This document shows, in pieces, positions 8,999 through 18,769 of a DNA stretch of 64,000 nt. Under the pieces are notes generated by a model. That model saw only the letters and a program-made list of their open reading frames with translations. It was not told the origin of the DNA and did no database searches. The first letter of the stretch is position 1. Every line of letters begins with the position of its first letter. Source of the stretch: Rodentibacter genomosp. 1 (lineage in GTDB: Bacteria > Pseudomonadota > Gammaproteobacteria > Enterobacterales > Pasteurellaceae); the NCBI RefSeq assembly GCF_001999285.1, contig NZ_MLHN01000014.1:1-64000 (forward strand), in the 5' to 3' direction. A program made the position numbers and the translations under genes.

Positions 8999-9837
8999 CG
9001 GCAAATTTACAACAGCAAGCCCAGTTACGAACCCTCTCCATAGAAGGAATGAATAACTTTCGTGATATGGGTGGGTATCTCACACGGGATCATCGAAAAG
9101 TCAAATGGCAACGGCTTTATCGTTCCGATCATTTATACAATGCGAGCGAAAATGGGATAGCAATGTTAAAACCACTCAACATTCAGGCAGTAATTGACTA
9201 TCGTAGCCCCAATGAAATTGCCAAATACCCCAATAAGATTATTGGAACGGAGCAAATTTACCAATTTGATCCCAATGCCCATACGGCAGAATTGGCAGCA
9301 CAATTCACCTCCTCAAAGGAAAACGAAGATGAAAATTTAGTGAATAAAATCATTGAGCAGAAACAAAACGGTAGTTTGGTACATTATGATGATATTGTGA
9401 TGAGACAATACAAAAATTTTGTGGAAAAGCCGGAATGCCAACAGGCTTTTGCTTCAATGTTAAAAGTTGCCGCGAATCTGAAAGGTGGCGCTTTTATACA
9501 GCATTGTCGTGGAGGGAAAGATCGCACCGGTTTTGGAGCAATGTTACTGTTAGGGGTTTTAGGAGTCGATAAGAATCAAATAATTGATGATTATATGCTG
9601 ACCCATATCAATCGCTTAGAACGCAATCGACAGAAAATGGCGGTTTATCGCCAAATCACTCAAGATCAAGAAGTATTGAATTATCTTTACTCGCTCATTG
9701 ATACCAAACCTGAGTTTATTGAAATGTCGATCAATACCATTGAGCGACAATATGGTTCAATTCAATACTATGCCGAACAACTGCTTGGTATCAGTCGTGC
9801 GGAAATCCTTCAATTACAAGCGGATTATCTTGAATAA
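8995..9837 (+). CDS. Tyrosine-phosphatase-like protein (PTP loop HCxxGKDRTG)
   Basis: A 280-residue protein with the cysteine-phosphatase P-loop HCRGGKDRTG, nucleophile C171 and phosphate-binding R177, and an N-terminal block NNFRDMGGYLTRD typical of the Tyr/Ser phosphatase (Y_phosphatase3/LipA-like) family. The likely activity is dephosphorylation of phosphotyrosine, phosphoinositide-like or sugar-phosphate substrates; which one cannot be read from sequence. It is the last gene of the PTS operon and overlaps IID by ATGA, so a role in removing phosphate from the imported product or in tuning the PTS is plausible but inferred. No signal peptide is visible, so it should be cytoplasmic. Confidence 0.85.
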   Translation: MTANLQQQAQLRTLSIEGMNNFRDMGGYLTRDHRKVKWQRLYRSDHLYNASENGIAMLKPLNIQAVIDYRSPNEIAKYPNKIIGTEQIYQFDPNAHTAELAAQFTSSKENEDENLVNKIIEQKQNGSLVHYDDIVMRQYKNFVEKPECQQAFASMLKVAANLKGGAFIQHCRGGKDRTGFGAMLLLGVLGVDKNQIIDDYMLTHINRLERNRQKMAVYRQITQDQEVLNYLYSLIDTKPEFIEMSINTIERQYGSIQYYAEQLLGISRAEILQLQADYLE

Positions 9838-9978
9838 TCGGGCAATATCTTCTCAAAGTGCGGTCAATTTTGCCGATATTTTTGCATTATGCCGCACTAC
9901 TCACTCATTGAGGTCTAACATGACAAAATCCTGCCTTCTACTACTCTGTGCTATGAGCTTTAAAATAAAGGAAATTGA

Positions 9979-11931
9979 ATGGACATCAGTCAAATTTTAA
10001 GGATATTAGATAAAAACAAACGGTATAAAGCGATTTTTTTACTACTATTGAGAAGTAATCAATATATCAATAGTGAAAAATTATCAACTGAAATACAGGT
10101 AAGCAGCCGAACAATAAAAAATGACATTAAATATTTGAAAGAAATGCTAGAGAAATATCATGTTGTTATTTTGTCTAAAGCGGCTTATGGTTATAAATTA
10201 CATATCGAGCAAGACGAACTCGCCAATGCCTTACTTTCTCACTTTCAAATCTCGCAACTCTCTAATATTAATAATAAATTTGAACATCGGGTGAATTATA
10301 TTCTACGTAGATTACTTTCCAGTGAACACTATATTAAAATTGAGCAATTGCAAGAAGCACTATTCTTAAGTTTTAATAGCTCATTAAGTAAAGAGTTATG
10401 TCAAGTGAGAAAAACACTTGAAAAGTATGATTTAAAATTAGTAAGCAAGCCTTATTATGGTATAAAAGTTGAAGGGGCAACCTTTAAGAAAATTATGCTT
10501 ACAATAAGAATGTATAAGTATTTTAACTATAAAACGAAACCAAATTTTTTCATACCTCAATTTAATCAACTTTTCATCCACCCTAACAAAGAAAAAATTC
10601 GACTTATATTAAATAAAACATTAATTCAATCTGAAATTTTACTTTCCGATATTTATGCAGAAAGATTTTTATTATATTTAATCTATTTTTATCACCAATA
10701 TGATCGCCAACAAGATTATCGTATTGATTTACCCGTCCTACCCTTCCATTATAAGAAAACAAAAGAATATCTATTTTTAATCCAACTGTTGGAAAATCTA
10801 CAAAAAGAAGATATAGCTTACTATTTCTCCCCGGAAGTAATACGTTTTCTCACTTATGTTCTCATTATGAGTAATGATCTTTACCGTTATGCTGATTGCA
10901 GTAAGGAAAACTACAATAACCTCATCAAACAAACCGCTGAAATTCATCAATTTATTTTTAACGAAATCACCGCTATTTTATATGTAGATATTTCAACGGA
11001 TCACACAGGCTTCAAGGATCTGTTTAAATTACTCATTCCGATTACAATGAAAATTTCACTTGGCATATCTGATGATGTAGATCTTGGTTTTTACAATACA
11101 AATATTACTCAATCTAACCCTTTACTACTGAAAGTTGTTGAACGTTTAAACAAGGTATTTAAACAAAAATATTATTATCAATTCTCACAGCGTGAGAATT
11201 ATTTTATTTTTGATGTACTTTCCGGCATTTTCAATCGTATAAAATTGAATAAGAAAAAACTTAAACTGGCTATTATCTCAATCAATGGCAGATTAAGTAC
11301 TCAACAAATAAAATTCAATTTGAGAAATTATTTTAGTGATGAGATACTTAAAATTGATACAAAGATGCTCTATGAATTAGACTTAAATAAAAATCTCGAT
11401 TATGACTATTACTTATGTAATAGCTATGGTAAAAATATGGATATTCCTTATTCTCCTATTTATTATGCTGATGATAATATGAAGGAGAATGAATATGTTA
11501 GTTCACTTTCTACTATTTTCTATCATACCTACCAATATGATAAAATCTTACCCAAAATCACACCTAGCCCCATTCCAAAAGAATACAAGCTCAACATATT
11601 TCCTATTCAAGAATACTTAGAGAAAGATAAATATTATCTATGTTTAGATATTTTATCTAAAAAACAAAAAATAGGTATTTATTGTAATTTATCTGCAAAA
11701 GAAGAAACACTTGATATTCACTATTTTCACGACCGTGAAGATTTCACTTTACATAGTGAAATTGTTTTTATGGTAATTAATCTTAATATTAATCAGAATA
11801 CTCAGAAGCTAAAAATGTTGATGAATATTATTAAACAAATAGCAAGGCATCAACTTGATTTACGCCAGCTTTGTTTAAGCGAAAACCCGAATTATCAATT
11901 CTTTTTTATGAAGGATGATTACAACATTTAA
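9979..11931 (+). CDS. PRD/BglG-like (Mga/MtlR-type) PTS-linked transcriptional regulator
   Basis: A 650-residue protein with two N-terminal winged-helix regions: NKRYKAIFLLLLRSNQ with EKLSTEIQVSSRTIKNDIKY at about 14-50, then a second helical unit near 100-150. Long all-helical segments follow that suit PRD regulatory domains. A C-terminal part begins LKLAIISINGRLSTQQIK, recalling an EIIB-like fold without an obvious Cys. Such regulators are controlled by PTS phosphorylation. It lies 141 bases after the PTS operon on the same strand, with the ribosome site aaaggaa. It is markedly more AT-rich than its neighbours. The domain boundaries are by eye. Confidence 0.75.
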   Translation: MDISQILRILDKNKRYKAIFLLLLRSNQYINSEKLSTEIQVSSRTIKNDIKYLKEMLEKYHVVILSKAAYGYKLHIEQDELANALLSHFQISQLSNINNKFEHRVNYILRRLLSSEHYIKIEQLQEALFLSFNSSLSKELCQVRKTLEKYDLKLVSKPYYGIKVEGATFKKIMLTIRMYKYFNYKTKPNFFIPQFNQLFIHPNKEKIRLILNKTLIQSEILLSDIYAERFLLYLIYFYHQYDRQQDYRIDLPVLPFHYKKTKEYLFLIQLLENLQKEDIAYYFSPEVIRFLTYVLIMSNDLYRYADCSKENYNNLIKQTAEIHQFIFNEITAILYVDISTDHTGFKDLFKLLIPITMKISLGISDDVDLGFYNTNITQSNPLLLKVVERLNKVFKQKYYYQFSQRENYFIFDVLSGIFNRIKLNKKKLKLAIISINGRLSTQQIKFNLRNYFSDEILKIDTKMLYELDLNKNLDYDYYLCNSYGKNMDIPYSPIYYADDNMKENEYVSSLSTIFYHTYQYDKILPKITPSPIPKEYKLNIFPIQEYLEKDKYYLCLDILSKKQKIGIYCNLSAKEETLDIHYFHDREDFTLHSEIVFMVINLNINQNTQKLKMLMNIIKQIARHQLDLRQLCLSENPNYQFFFMKDDYNI

Positions 11932-11995
11932 AGCGATAGAAAATGAAGATATTATCTTCATTATTCCCAAACTGAATATTGTTAAGGAGTGAGCC

Positions 11996-13102
11996 ATGAA
12001 AATGTTTAAAACCCGCCAAATTTTAACCGCACTTTTATTGGGAATAGGCGCATTCTCTCTAACTGGATGCGTGCAAAATGCTCAACCGATTTCACCTCTT
12101 AGATTGACCTTATCGGACAGTATCAGTGCACCACTAGGTAAAGAAAGCGGGCGTGGGCAACCGATCGAGAATCTTGTAGTAAAATATGCAGAAGATTATG
12201 TAAATGATCCTTACTTGAGAGAAGATGTGGTGGCTTTTCGCCGTTGGGAATGGCAGAAACTTTATCATTCTTTAGATCAAAAAGTGAAAAAAACTCCCGA
12301 TTATCTTAATAGTTACCGTGTTCAGGCCGAAGCCTATCTCATTAATAAAGACTACCGCCCCGCGCTTTCCCAATTAGACCAAATTTTGCGCCGTAAACCG
12401 GATGATTTACATGCACTTGCCGTCAGTATTTTGGCGGCGAAAACGCTGGAAGATGAGACACAAGTGAAACAACGTTTAAATGCCTTGGAAAAACGTTCGC
12501 CACAAGCCGCACAGGCTATGCGTGATTTTTTTCGTTTCACCGAAAGTATTCTACAGCAATCGTTTTCCGACCAACCTCAAAGCCAATTATCATTTGATGC
12601 CATTGCTGTATTCGGGCAATCCCCCAATCCGGATGGATCACCCTCAAAAGGCTTATTACAACGTTTAGAAAAAACCAAGGAAATGGCGGAAAAATATCCC
12701 AATGCCAAATTGGTGCTAAGTGGTGGGCCGGTTAAAACGCCTTACGCAGAATCCGATGTGATGGCAAAATGGCTTAAAGAAAATGGGGTAAATCCAAACC
12801 GTTTTTTACTTGATCCGATTGCCCGTGATACGCCGGGAAATGCAATTGGTATGGTCAAACTATTTAAGCAACATAACTTGCATACTATTCTCGGTATAGG
12901 GACACAACTTCATATCCCAAGAGCCACCGCTGTTCTAAAAGGTTACGCTGATTATGTGGGCTATCCACTCAAGATTGATGGCGTAGGTGGCGGTAATCCA
13001 CCAAGTGCTGAGAAAAAACATATTGAAGCGCTTTATACCTATGTCAATGTTGCTCGTTCAATGGGATTATTTACTCTCAGTGATTTTCAACGTTTCCAAT
13101 AA
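11996..13102 (+). CDS. Lipoprotein with TPR-like region and YdcF/DUF218 domain
   Basis: A 368-residue envelope protein. The N-terminus has a lipoprotein signal (ILTALLLGIGAFSLTGC, lipobox LTGC), so it should be lipidated at that Cys. Residues of about 90-180 look like helical TPR-type repeats (YLNSYRVQAEAYLINKDYRP). The C-terminal half is a DUF218/ElyC-type domain: DAIAVFGQSPNPDGSPSKG, KLVLSGGPVKTPYAESDVM, and DTPGNAIGMV. Members of that family are linked to cell-envelope metabolism, but the reaction is unknown. aaggag lies 6 bases before the ATG. Expression is monocistronic. Confidence 0.82.
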   Translation: MKMFKTRQILTALLLGIGAFSLTGCVQNAQPISPLRLTLSDSISAPLGKESGRGQPIENLVVKYAEDYVNDPYLREDVVAFRRWEWQKLYHSLDQKVKKTPDYLNSYRVQAEAYLINKDYRPALSQLDQILRRKPDDLHALAVSILAAKTLEDETQVKQRLNALEKRSPQAAQAMRDFFRFTESILQQSFSDQPQSQLSFDAIAVFGQSPNPDGSPSKGLLQRLEKTKEMAEKYPNAKLVLSGGPVKTPYAESDVMAKWLKENGVNPNRFLLDPIARDTPGNAIGMVKLFKQHNLHTILGIGTQLHIPRATAVLKGYADYVGYPLKIDGVGGGNPPSAEKKHIEALYTYVNVARSMGLFTLSDFQRFQ

Positions 13103-13132
13103 TCATTAAAAACCTACAATTTTTCGAGTCAT

Positions 13133-13164
13133 CCCTCCCCGTTTAAAAGCAAAACGGGGAAGGG
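13133..13164 (+). terminator. Hairpin after the DUF218 lipoprotein gene
   Basis: ccctccccgttt pairs with aaacggggaaggg (one bulge). There is no clear T-run directly after the stem, so termination is less certain than for other hairpins here. Confidence 0.4.
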
Positions 13165-13193
13165 CTTAACACGCTTTTTATAAGGTAAATCTG

Positions 13194-14274
13194 ATGAAAA
13201 AACTATGTTTATTTTTACTGGTTTCGAGCATTATTCCTTCTTCTTTTGCCGTCCCGCTCTACCAACAAGAAAATTCCCGTATAGATTTACGCGGTTCACT
13301 TCGCTTTCAATTACAACATAAACAAGGTGTTCCCACAGACTTGGTCGATAACAGTTCTCGTATCAGTTTACGGCTTACCCATAAAATTAATGAAAATTTG
13401 ACCGCACTTGGTAACCTAGAAATGCGTTTTACCGATAAAAGTCTCGGAGATTCAGTTTATACCCGCTATCTTTATGCAGGCTTTCAGCATAAATCACTAG
13501 GCACATTGACTTTCGGTAAACAAACCACGAATGGTGATTTACTTAGCACTGCCGATTATAGTTATAACTTAACTGATGTAAAAAAAAGTAATTAAACGAG
13601 CTGACCAAGTGATTCACCTTACATCGAAGGATTTCTATGGTTTTAAACTGGGAGCTGATTATATTTTTGGTGAAAGTGGGAAACAAACCACCGACAAAAA
13701 CGGGAAAGTCAAAAACCTACCCAATACCAATGGCTATGTCCTAGCACTATTTTTCAATAAAGCTTTTCAAGATTGGAAAATAGATGTCAAAGCGGGGTTT
13801 AGCCGACAGCGAAAATCAGAAACGAATGTTGATCGCAGTTTAGGCTTCGATATGGCATTCCGCTATCAGGATTTCGCAGTCGGGTTAGATTACGGCAAGC
13901 GCCGTTATTATCAACAATACGGATTTGGCTGGCGGGGGCAACAAGTTGAATCAAAAGGCAAACAAAGTAATGCACAATTCCGTCAAGTGGAAGAATGGTT
14001 GATTGCTGCCAAATATCAACTTAATCCGAAAAGTAAAATCTTCGCCGGCTATTTATGGGGTAAAGCCCGATCACCCATTAAAAATGGAAAAGAAAATTTC
14101 ACGGCGAGAAAATTAAAAGGGGTGATTTTAGGTGCAGATTACAAATTACATCGTCAGGTTGTCGCTTTTCTTGAAGGGGCGAAATACCGCTATTCGGAAG
14201 GTGAATCAGTAAAATGGAATTTTGTTAATAATTCGGACTATGTGGTTAGTTTAGGACTGAGAATTCATTTTTAA
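13194..14274 (+). pseudogene. OmpP2-like outer membrane porin, split by a frameshift in an A8 tract
   Basis: A signal peptide (MKKLCLFLLVSSIIPSSFA) opens a porin frame that stops at 13593-13595. The adjoining frame from before 13609 to 14274 carries the rest (HLTSKDFYGFKLGADYIFG to the terminal VVSLGLRIHF with aromatic end). The break coincides with eight A residues at 13580-13587. Removing one A joins the two halves into a single frame of about 359 residues, the usual size of P2-type porins, and restores KVIKRADQVIHL at the join. It may be a slippage-controlled (phase-variable) gene, a fresh pseudogene or a sequencing error. A second, intact porin of this family is at 55432-56538. Confidence 0.8.
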
Positions 14275-14304
14275 AGAAACGCATAAGGCTGCCGCTTCTA
14301 ATTG

Positions 14305-14336
14305 ATATGACAGTATCTGTACAGATACTGTCATAT
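14305..14336. repeat. Perfect 32-base palindrome between convergent genes
   Basis: Arms atatgacagtatctgt and acagatactgtcatat are exact complements with no spacer. It sits between the 3' ends of the porin and the PuuB-like gene. Neither side has a T-run, so it is a poor intrinsic terminator; it may be a protein-binding site or part of a lost element. Confidence 0.7.
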
Positions 14337-14390
14337 TGGCAAACTCATTAAATCAGCACTATTAAAGTGCGGTCAATTTTAAATCTGTTT

Positions 14391-15686
14391 TTAACGATAT
14401 TTATCTAAAAACTGATAGTATTTTACTCCAATCTTCGTGGCTAAATTTTTCACCCATTTTCCACCATAAACAGAAGGCACTTTTAATCCCTCAAAAATTT
14501 GCAGGCGTTCATCATTGCCTAAAATCGCTTCCGCAATAATGCGGCCGGCCAATCCCGTTAACGCCACACCATGGCCTGAATAACCTTGCGCAAAATAAAT
14601 ATGAGGAGAAATTCGCCCAAAATGGGGGGTGGAATTCATCGTCATATCAATGGGGCCTGCCCAACCGTAGTCGATTTTTACATTTTCTAATTGGGGAAAA
14701 ACGTGCAACATATTTTTCCTCATCACCTCGACCATATCTTTTTCCGAACTGGAATCGCTGCCGAAAAGTAGGCGATTGTCCGCGCTCAAGCGATAATAAT
14801 CCAGTAACAGATTGTTATCGCATACTGACATACCATTGTTAATCACAGAATCCGCTACGGTTTGGCTTAATGGTTCGGTGGCAATAATAAAACTTTCTAC
14901 CGGCATAATTTTTCGGTTAATGCCATGGTGAATAGATTTAGGGAGTGCATCAATATAAGCGTTGGTGGCTAAAATAACATCTTGAGAAATGACCGCACTT
15001 TGGTCGGTTTTCACCTCAATACAGCCGTTTTTTTCGATGAGATCCACCACCGGTGATTGTTCAAAAATCTGCACGCCAAGATCTAAACAGGCTTTCGCCA
15101 ATCCCAAGCAATAATTGAAAGGATGCAAATGACCGGAATTGCTATCATATAAACCGCCCACATAAATATCGCTGCCCAGATGCTGTTTGAGTTTTGCCTT
15201 ATCCCAAAGCTGCATATTTTGATAGCCAAAATTTTTGTGGCTGGCTTTTTCCATTTCAATCAGATCATCCATACGGCGATGGTTCAACGCAAGGGTGGCA
15301 TAGCCTTTTTTCCAGTCGCATTGAATACCATACTTTGCGATACGTTCATCAATAATATCAATGGCCTCTAGCGACATTTCCCAAAGTTGACGGGCTTTAT
15401 CAAAGCCAACTTGTTTAATATATTCATCAATGCCTTCTTCAAAACCGTTAATCGCCTGGCCACCACTTCGACCGGATGCCCCAAAGCCCACCCGAGCACC
15501 TTCCAATACCACGACTTTTTTTCCTTTTTCCGCCAATTCTAATGCCGCAGATAACCCAAAAAAGCCCGCCCCGATCACACAGACATCAGCGTGTTCAATT
15601 TGTGTTAAAGCGGGAAGTTGGAAATCTTGATTGCGTGAATCAAAATAATAGGAAGGAACGTGTTCTTGATGAGCAAAAGTTAGCAT
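14391..15686 (-). CDS. FAD-dependent amine oxidoreductase (PuuB-like)
   Basis: Flavoprotein of the DAO family, probably oxidising an amine such as gamma-glutamylputrescine. The start at 15686 is preferred over an upstream in-frame codon (15743) because gagagg lies just ahead of it; this gives 431 residues, near the length of PuuB. The dinucleotide-binding motif DVCVIGAGFFGLSAALELAE is at about residues 30-49. The C-terminal block YFAQGYSGHGVALTGLAG is the usual FAD-contact segment. Divergence from a PotD-type polyamine-binding protein gene supports a polyamine link. The exact substrate is inferred. Confidence 0.82.
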   Translation of the reverse strand: MLTFAHQEHVPSYYFDSRNQDFQLPALTQIEHADVCVIGAGFFGLSAALELAEKGKKVVVLEGARVGFGASGRSGGQAINGFEEGIDEYIKQVGFDKARQLWEMSLEAIDIIDERIAKYGIQCDWKKGYATLALNHRRMDDLIEMEKASHKNFGYQNMQLWDKAKLKQHLGSDIYVGGLYDSNSGHLHPFNYCLGLAKACLDLGVQIFEQSPVVDLIEKNGCIEVKTDQSAVISQDVILATNAYIDALPKSIHHGINRKIMPVESFIIATEPLSQTVADSVINNGMSVCDNNLLLDYYRLSADNRLLFGSDSSSEKDMVEVMRKNMLHVFPQLENVKIDYGWAGPIDMTMNSTPHFGRISPHIYFAQGYSGHGVALTGLAGRIIAEAILGNDERLQIFEGLKVPSVYGGKWVKNLATKIGVKYYQFLDKYR

Positions 15687-15820
15687 AAAACCTCTCGGTG
15701 ATAAAAATTGGCGAAATCTTACTCTGATGGGGAAATATGTCAAACCCTTTACAAAAAAATGCTATACTGCCCCACGCGTGTATACGCTCTTATTCACTTT
15801 TACCCTAGGAGGTCAATAAA

Positions 15821-16873
15821 TTGAAAAAATCCCTTACTCAGCAACTCAAAAATCTTTTCCTTTCTGCAACCGCACTTTTTGCGGCCTCTGCCTTTGCCAA
15901 CAACAAACTTTATGTTTATAACTGGACGGACTATGTGCCTTCCGATCTCGTTGCACAGTTCACGAAAGAAACCGGTATAGAGGTCATTTATTCCACCTTT
16001 GAAAGCAACGAAGAAATGTATGCCAAATTAAAATTGACGGAAAACACCGGCTCCGGCTATGACGTAGTGTTTCCCTCAAGTTACTACGTTAACAAAATGA
16101 TCAAGGAGAATATGTTACAGCCTCTTGATCACAGTAAATTAGAGAATTTAAAACAAATCCCAAAACACCTGTTGAACAAAGAATTTGACCCAGAAAACAA
16201 ATTCTCCCTGCCTTATGTTTACGGTTTAACAGGTATTGAGGTCAATTCTGATGAGATTGATCCAAAAACCATCACCAGTTGGGCAGATTTATGGAAACCT
16301 GAATTTAAACACAAAGTGTTGATGACCAGTGATGCCCGTGAAGTTTTCCATATCGCCCTATTGTTAGATGGAAAATCCCCTAACACCACTAACGAAGAAG
16401 AAATCAAAGCGGCTTATGAACGTTTGGTGAACTTATTGCCTAATGTGATTACTTTCAATTCAGACTCACCGGAAGTGCCTTATGTGCAAGGTGAAGTAGC
16501 ACTTGGAATGATTTGGAACGGCTCTGCCTATCTCGCCCATAAAGAAAATTCAAGCCTACAATTTATCTACCCGAAAGAAGGGGCGATTTTCTGGATGGAT
16601 AACTATGCAATCCCTAAAACCGCAAAAAATGTGGAAGGGGCACACAAATTTATTGATTTCCTCCTTCGTCCTGAAAATGCCAAAGTAGTGATTGAGCGTA
16701 TGGGCTTTTCAATGCCGAATGAAGGCGTGAAAGCCTTGCTGAGTCCTGAACTGGTAAATGACCCAACCTTGTTCCCACCTTCAGAAGAAGTGGAAAAAGG
16801 TATCATGCAAGGTGATGTGGGTGATGCCGTGGATATTTACGAAAAATATTGGAATAAATTAAAAACCAATTAA
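15821..16873 (+). CDS. potD: Periplasmic spermidine/putrescine-binding protein (PotD family)
   Basis: Solute-binding component of a polyamine ABC importer. The 350-residue protein has a signal peptide (hydrophobic [15 protein letters not shown]), then [30 protein letters not shown] and [14 protein letters not shown], which are classic PotD blocks. The start is TTG with aggagg 8 bases upstream; no ATG suits the frame. No potABC genes lie alongside. A second paralogue lies at 32872-33918. It is divergent from the PuuB-like gene. Confidence 0.93.
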   Translation: MKKSLTQQLKNLFLSATALFAASAFANNKLYVYNWTDYVPSDLVAQFTKETGIEVIYSTFESNEEMYAKLKLTENTGSGYDVVFPSSYYVNKMIKENMLQPLDHSKLENLKQIPKHLLNKEFDPENKFSLPYVYGLTGIEVNSDEIDPKTITSWADLWKPEFKHKVLMTSDAREVFHIALLLDGKSPNTTNEEEIKAAYERLVNLLPNVITFNSDSPEVPYVQGEVALGMIWNGSAYLAHKENSSLQFIYPKEGAIFWMDNYAIPKTAKNVEGAHKFIDFLLRPENAKVVIERMGFSMPNEGVKALLSPELVNDPTLFPPSEEVEKGIMQGDVGDAVDIYEKYWNKLKTN

Positions 16874-16883
16874 TTTCTTCTTT

Positions 16884-16916
16884 CAAAAAAGTGCGGTTAA
16901 AAATGACCGCACTTTT
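16884..16916 (+). terminator. Terminator formed by an inverted pair of uptake signals
   Basis: aaaaaagtgcggt and accgcacttttt form a stem ending in T-rich sequence, just after the potD stop. Paired uptake signals acting as intrinsic terminators are a known feature of this family. Confidence 0.85.
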
Positions 16917-16968
16917 TGTTATACTCCCACCAATTTTTTCTTAATTTAACGAATTTAAGGTTAATTCA

Positions 16969-18681
16969 ATGCGTACAAGTCAATATTTATTTTCGACATT
17001 AAAAGAAACCCCGGCGGAAGCCGCCATTGTCAGCCACCAACTGATGCTACGCGCGGGAATGATTCGCCCTCTCGCCGCCGGACTTTATAACTGGATGCCA
17101 ACAGGGTGGCGGGTACTACGTAAAGTAGAAAAAGTGATCCGTGAAGAAATGGATAAAAGCGGTGCGCTAGAAATTAAAATGCCGGTGGTGCAACCTGCAG
17201 AGCTTTGGCAAGAATCCGGTCGTTGGGAGCAATATGGCCCGGAATTATTGCGTTTTACTGATCGTGGAGAGCGTGGTTTTGTGATTGGCCCGACGAATGA
17301 AGAAGCCATTACGGATTTAATGCGTCGTGAAGTTACCTCTTATCGACAGTTACCTATTAATCTTTATCATATTCAAACCAAATTCCGTGATGAAGTCCGC
17401 CCACGTTTTGGTGTGATGCGTAGCCGTGAATTTATCATGAAAGATGCTTATTCTTTCCACACTGATAAAGAAAGTTTGCAACAAACTTATGATGTGATGT
17501 ATCAAACCTATAGTAATATTTTCACTCGGTTAGGGTTGGATTTCCGTGCAGTGCAAGCAGATACGGGATCCATTGGCGGCAGCGCTTCCCATGAATTCCA
17601 AGTGTTGGCGAATAGCGGCGAAGATGATGTGATTTTCTCGACTGAATCCGATTATGCCGCCAATATCGAATTAGCGGAGGCAGTGGCGATAGGCGAACGT
17701 GCTGCCCCAACAAAAGCGATGGAATTGATTGATACGCCAAATGCTAAAACCATTGCAGAATTGGTTACACAATTTAATCAGCCTATTGAAAAAACCGTGA
17801 AAACGTTGATCGTCAAAGGGGCAAGCGAGGAGCAACCACTGGTGGCATTAATCATTCGTGGTGATCACGAGTTGAATGAGATTAAAGCGGAAAAATTAGC
17901 GGAAGTGGCATCACCTTTTGAATTTGCCGATGAAGCAGAAATTAAAGCCAAAATTGGGGCAGGCGTAGGATCATTAGGGCCGGTCAATCTTAATATTCCT
18001 GTGATTATCGATCGTTCGGTAGCACTGATGTCAGATTTTAGCGCTGGCGCAAATATTGACGGCAAACATTATTTCAACATTAACTGGGAACGTGATGTTG
18101 CCTTGCCGAAAATCGCGGATATTCGTAATGTGGTGGAAGGCGATCCGAGTCCGGATGGAAAGGGAACGCTACTGATTAAACGTGGTATTGAAGTAGGGCA
18201 TATTTTCCAACTGGGCAAAAAATATTCCGAAGCCATGAATGCCACCGTGCAAGGCGAAGACGGTCGCCCAATGGTGGTAACGATGGGTTGCTATGGTATC
18301 GGGGTAACCCGTGTGGTGGCTGCAGCGATTGAACAACATCATGACGAACGTGGCATTATTTGGCCAACTGATGAAATTGCGCCTTTCACTGTGGCAATTG
18401 TGCCGATGAATATGCACAAATCTGAAAGTGTCCAACAATATGCAGAGGAACTTTACCGCACTTTACAGGCACAAGGCGTGGATGTGATTTTTGATGATCG
18501 CAAAGAACGCCCTGGCGTGATGTTTGCGGATATGGAGCTTATAGGTGTTCCGCATATGATCGTGATCGGTGAGAAAAATTTAACAAACGGTGAAATTGAA
18601 TATAAAAATCGCCGTACCGGTGAGAAAGAAATGATTGCAAAAGATCAATTATTTGATTTTCTGAAAGCAAAATTAGCTTAA
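16969..18681 (+). CDS. proS: Prolyl-tRNA synthetase
   Basis: Charges tRNA-Pro. The 570 residues match the bacterial long form. Motif 1/2 regions are present ([19 protein letters not shown], then [20 protein letters not shown], about residues 29-160). The YbaK-like editing insertion lies near 230-390 ([31 protein letters not shown]). Motif 3 ([18 protein letters not shown]) and the anticodon-binding domain complete it. The region immediately upstream holds the potD terminator, so proS has its own promoter. Confidence 0.98.
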   Translation: MRTSQYLFSTLKETPAEAAIVSHQLMLRAGMIRPLAAGLYNWMPTGWRVLRKVEKVIREEMDKSGALEIKMPVVQPAELWQESGRWEQYGPELLRFTDRGERGFVIGPTNEEAITDLMRREVTSYRQLPINLYHIQTKFRDEVRPRFGVMRSREFIMKDAYSFHTDKESLQQTYDVMYQTYSNIFTRLGLDFRAVQADTGSIGGSASHEFQVLANSGEDDVIFSTESDYAANIELAEAVAIGERAAPTKAMELIDTPNAKTIAELVTQFNQPIEKTVKTLIVKGASEEQPLVALIIRGDHELNEIKAEKLAEVASPFEFADEAEIKAKIGAGVGSLGPVNLNIPVIIDRSVALMSDFSAGANIDGKHYFNINWERDVALPKIADIRNVVEGDPSPDGKGTLLIKRGIEVGHIFQLGKKYSEAMNATVQGEDGRPMVVTMGCYGIGVTRVVAAAIEQHHDERGIIWPTDEIAPFTVAIVPMNMHKSESVQQYAEELYRTLQAQGVDVIFDDRKERPGVMFADMELIGVPHMIVIGEKNLTNGEIEYKNRRTGEKEMIAKDQLFDFLKAKLA

Positions 18682-18694
18682 TTTACATAAGTGA

Positions 18695-18738
18695 TCAGCC
18701 CCTCAAAATAGCGATATTTTAAGGGGCTGATTGTTTTA
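18695..18738 (+). terminator. Rho-independent terminator of proS
   Basis: tcagcccctcaaaat pairs with atattttaaggggctga, followed by ttgtttt, 14 bases after the proS stop. Confidence 0.85.
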
Positions 18739-18769
18739 TGGCTAACCTAATGGTCTAAAGTGCGGTCAA

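Noticed and set aside
15821-15823. Searching for an ATG start for potD
   Set aside because: No in-frame ATG fits before the signal peptide, and aggagg is well placed for the TTG, so TTG is kept.
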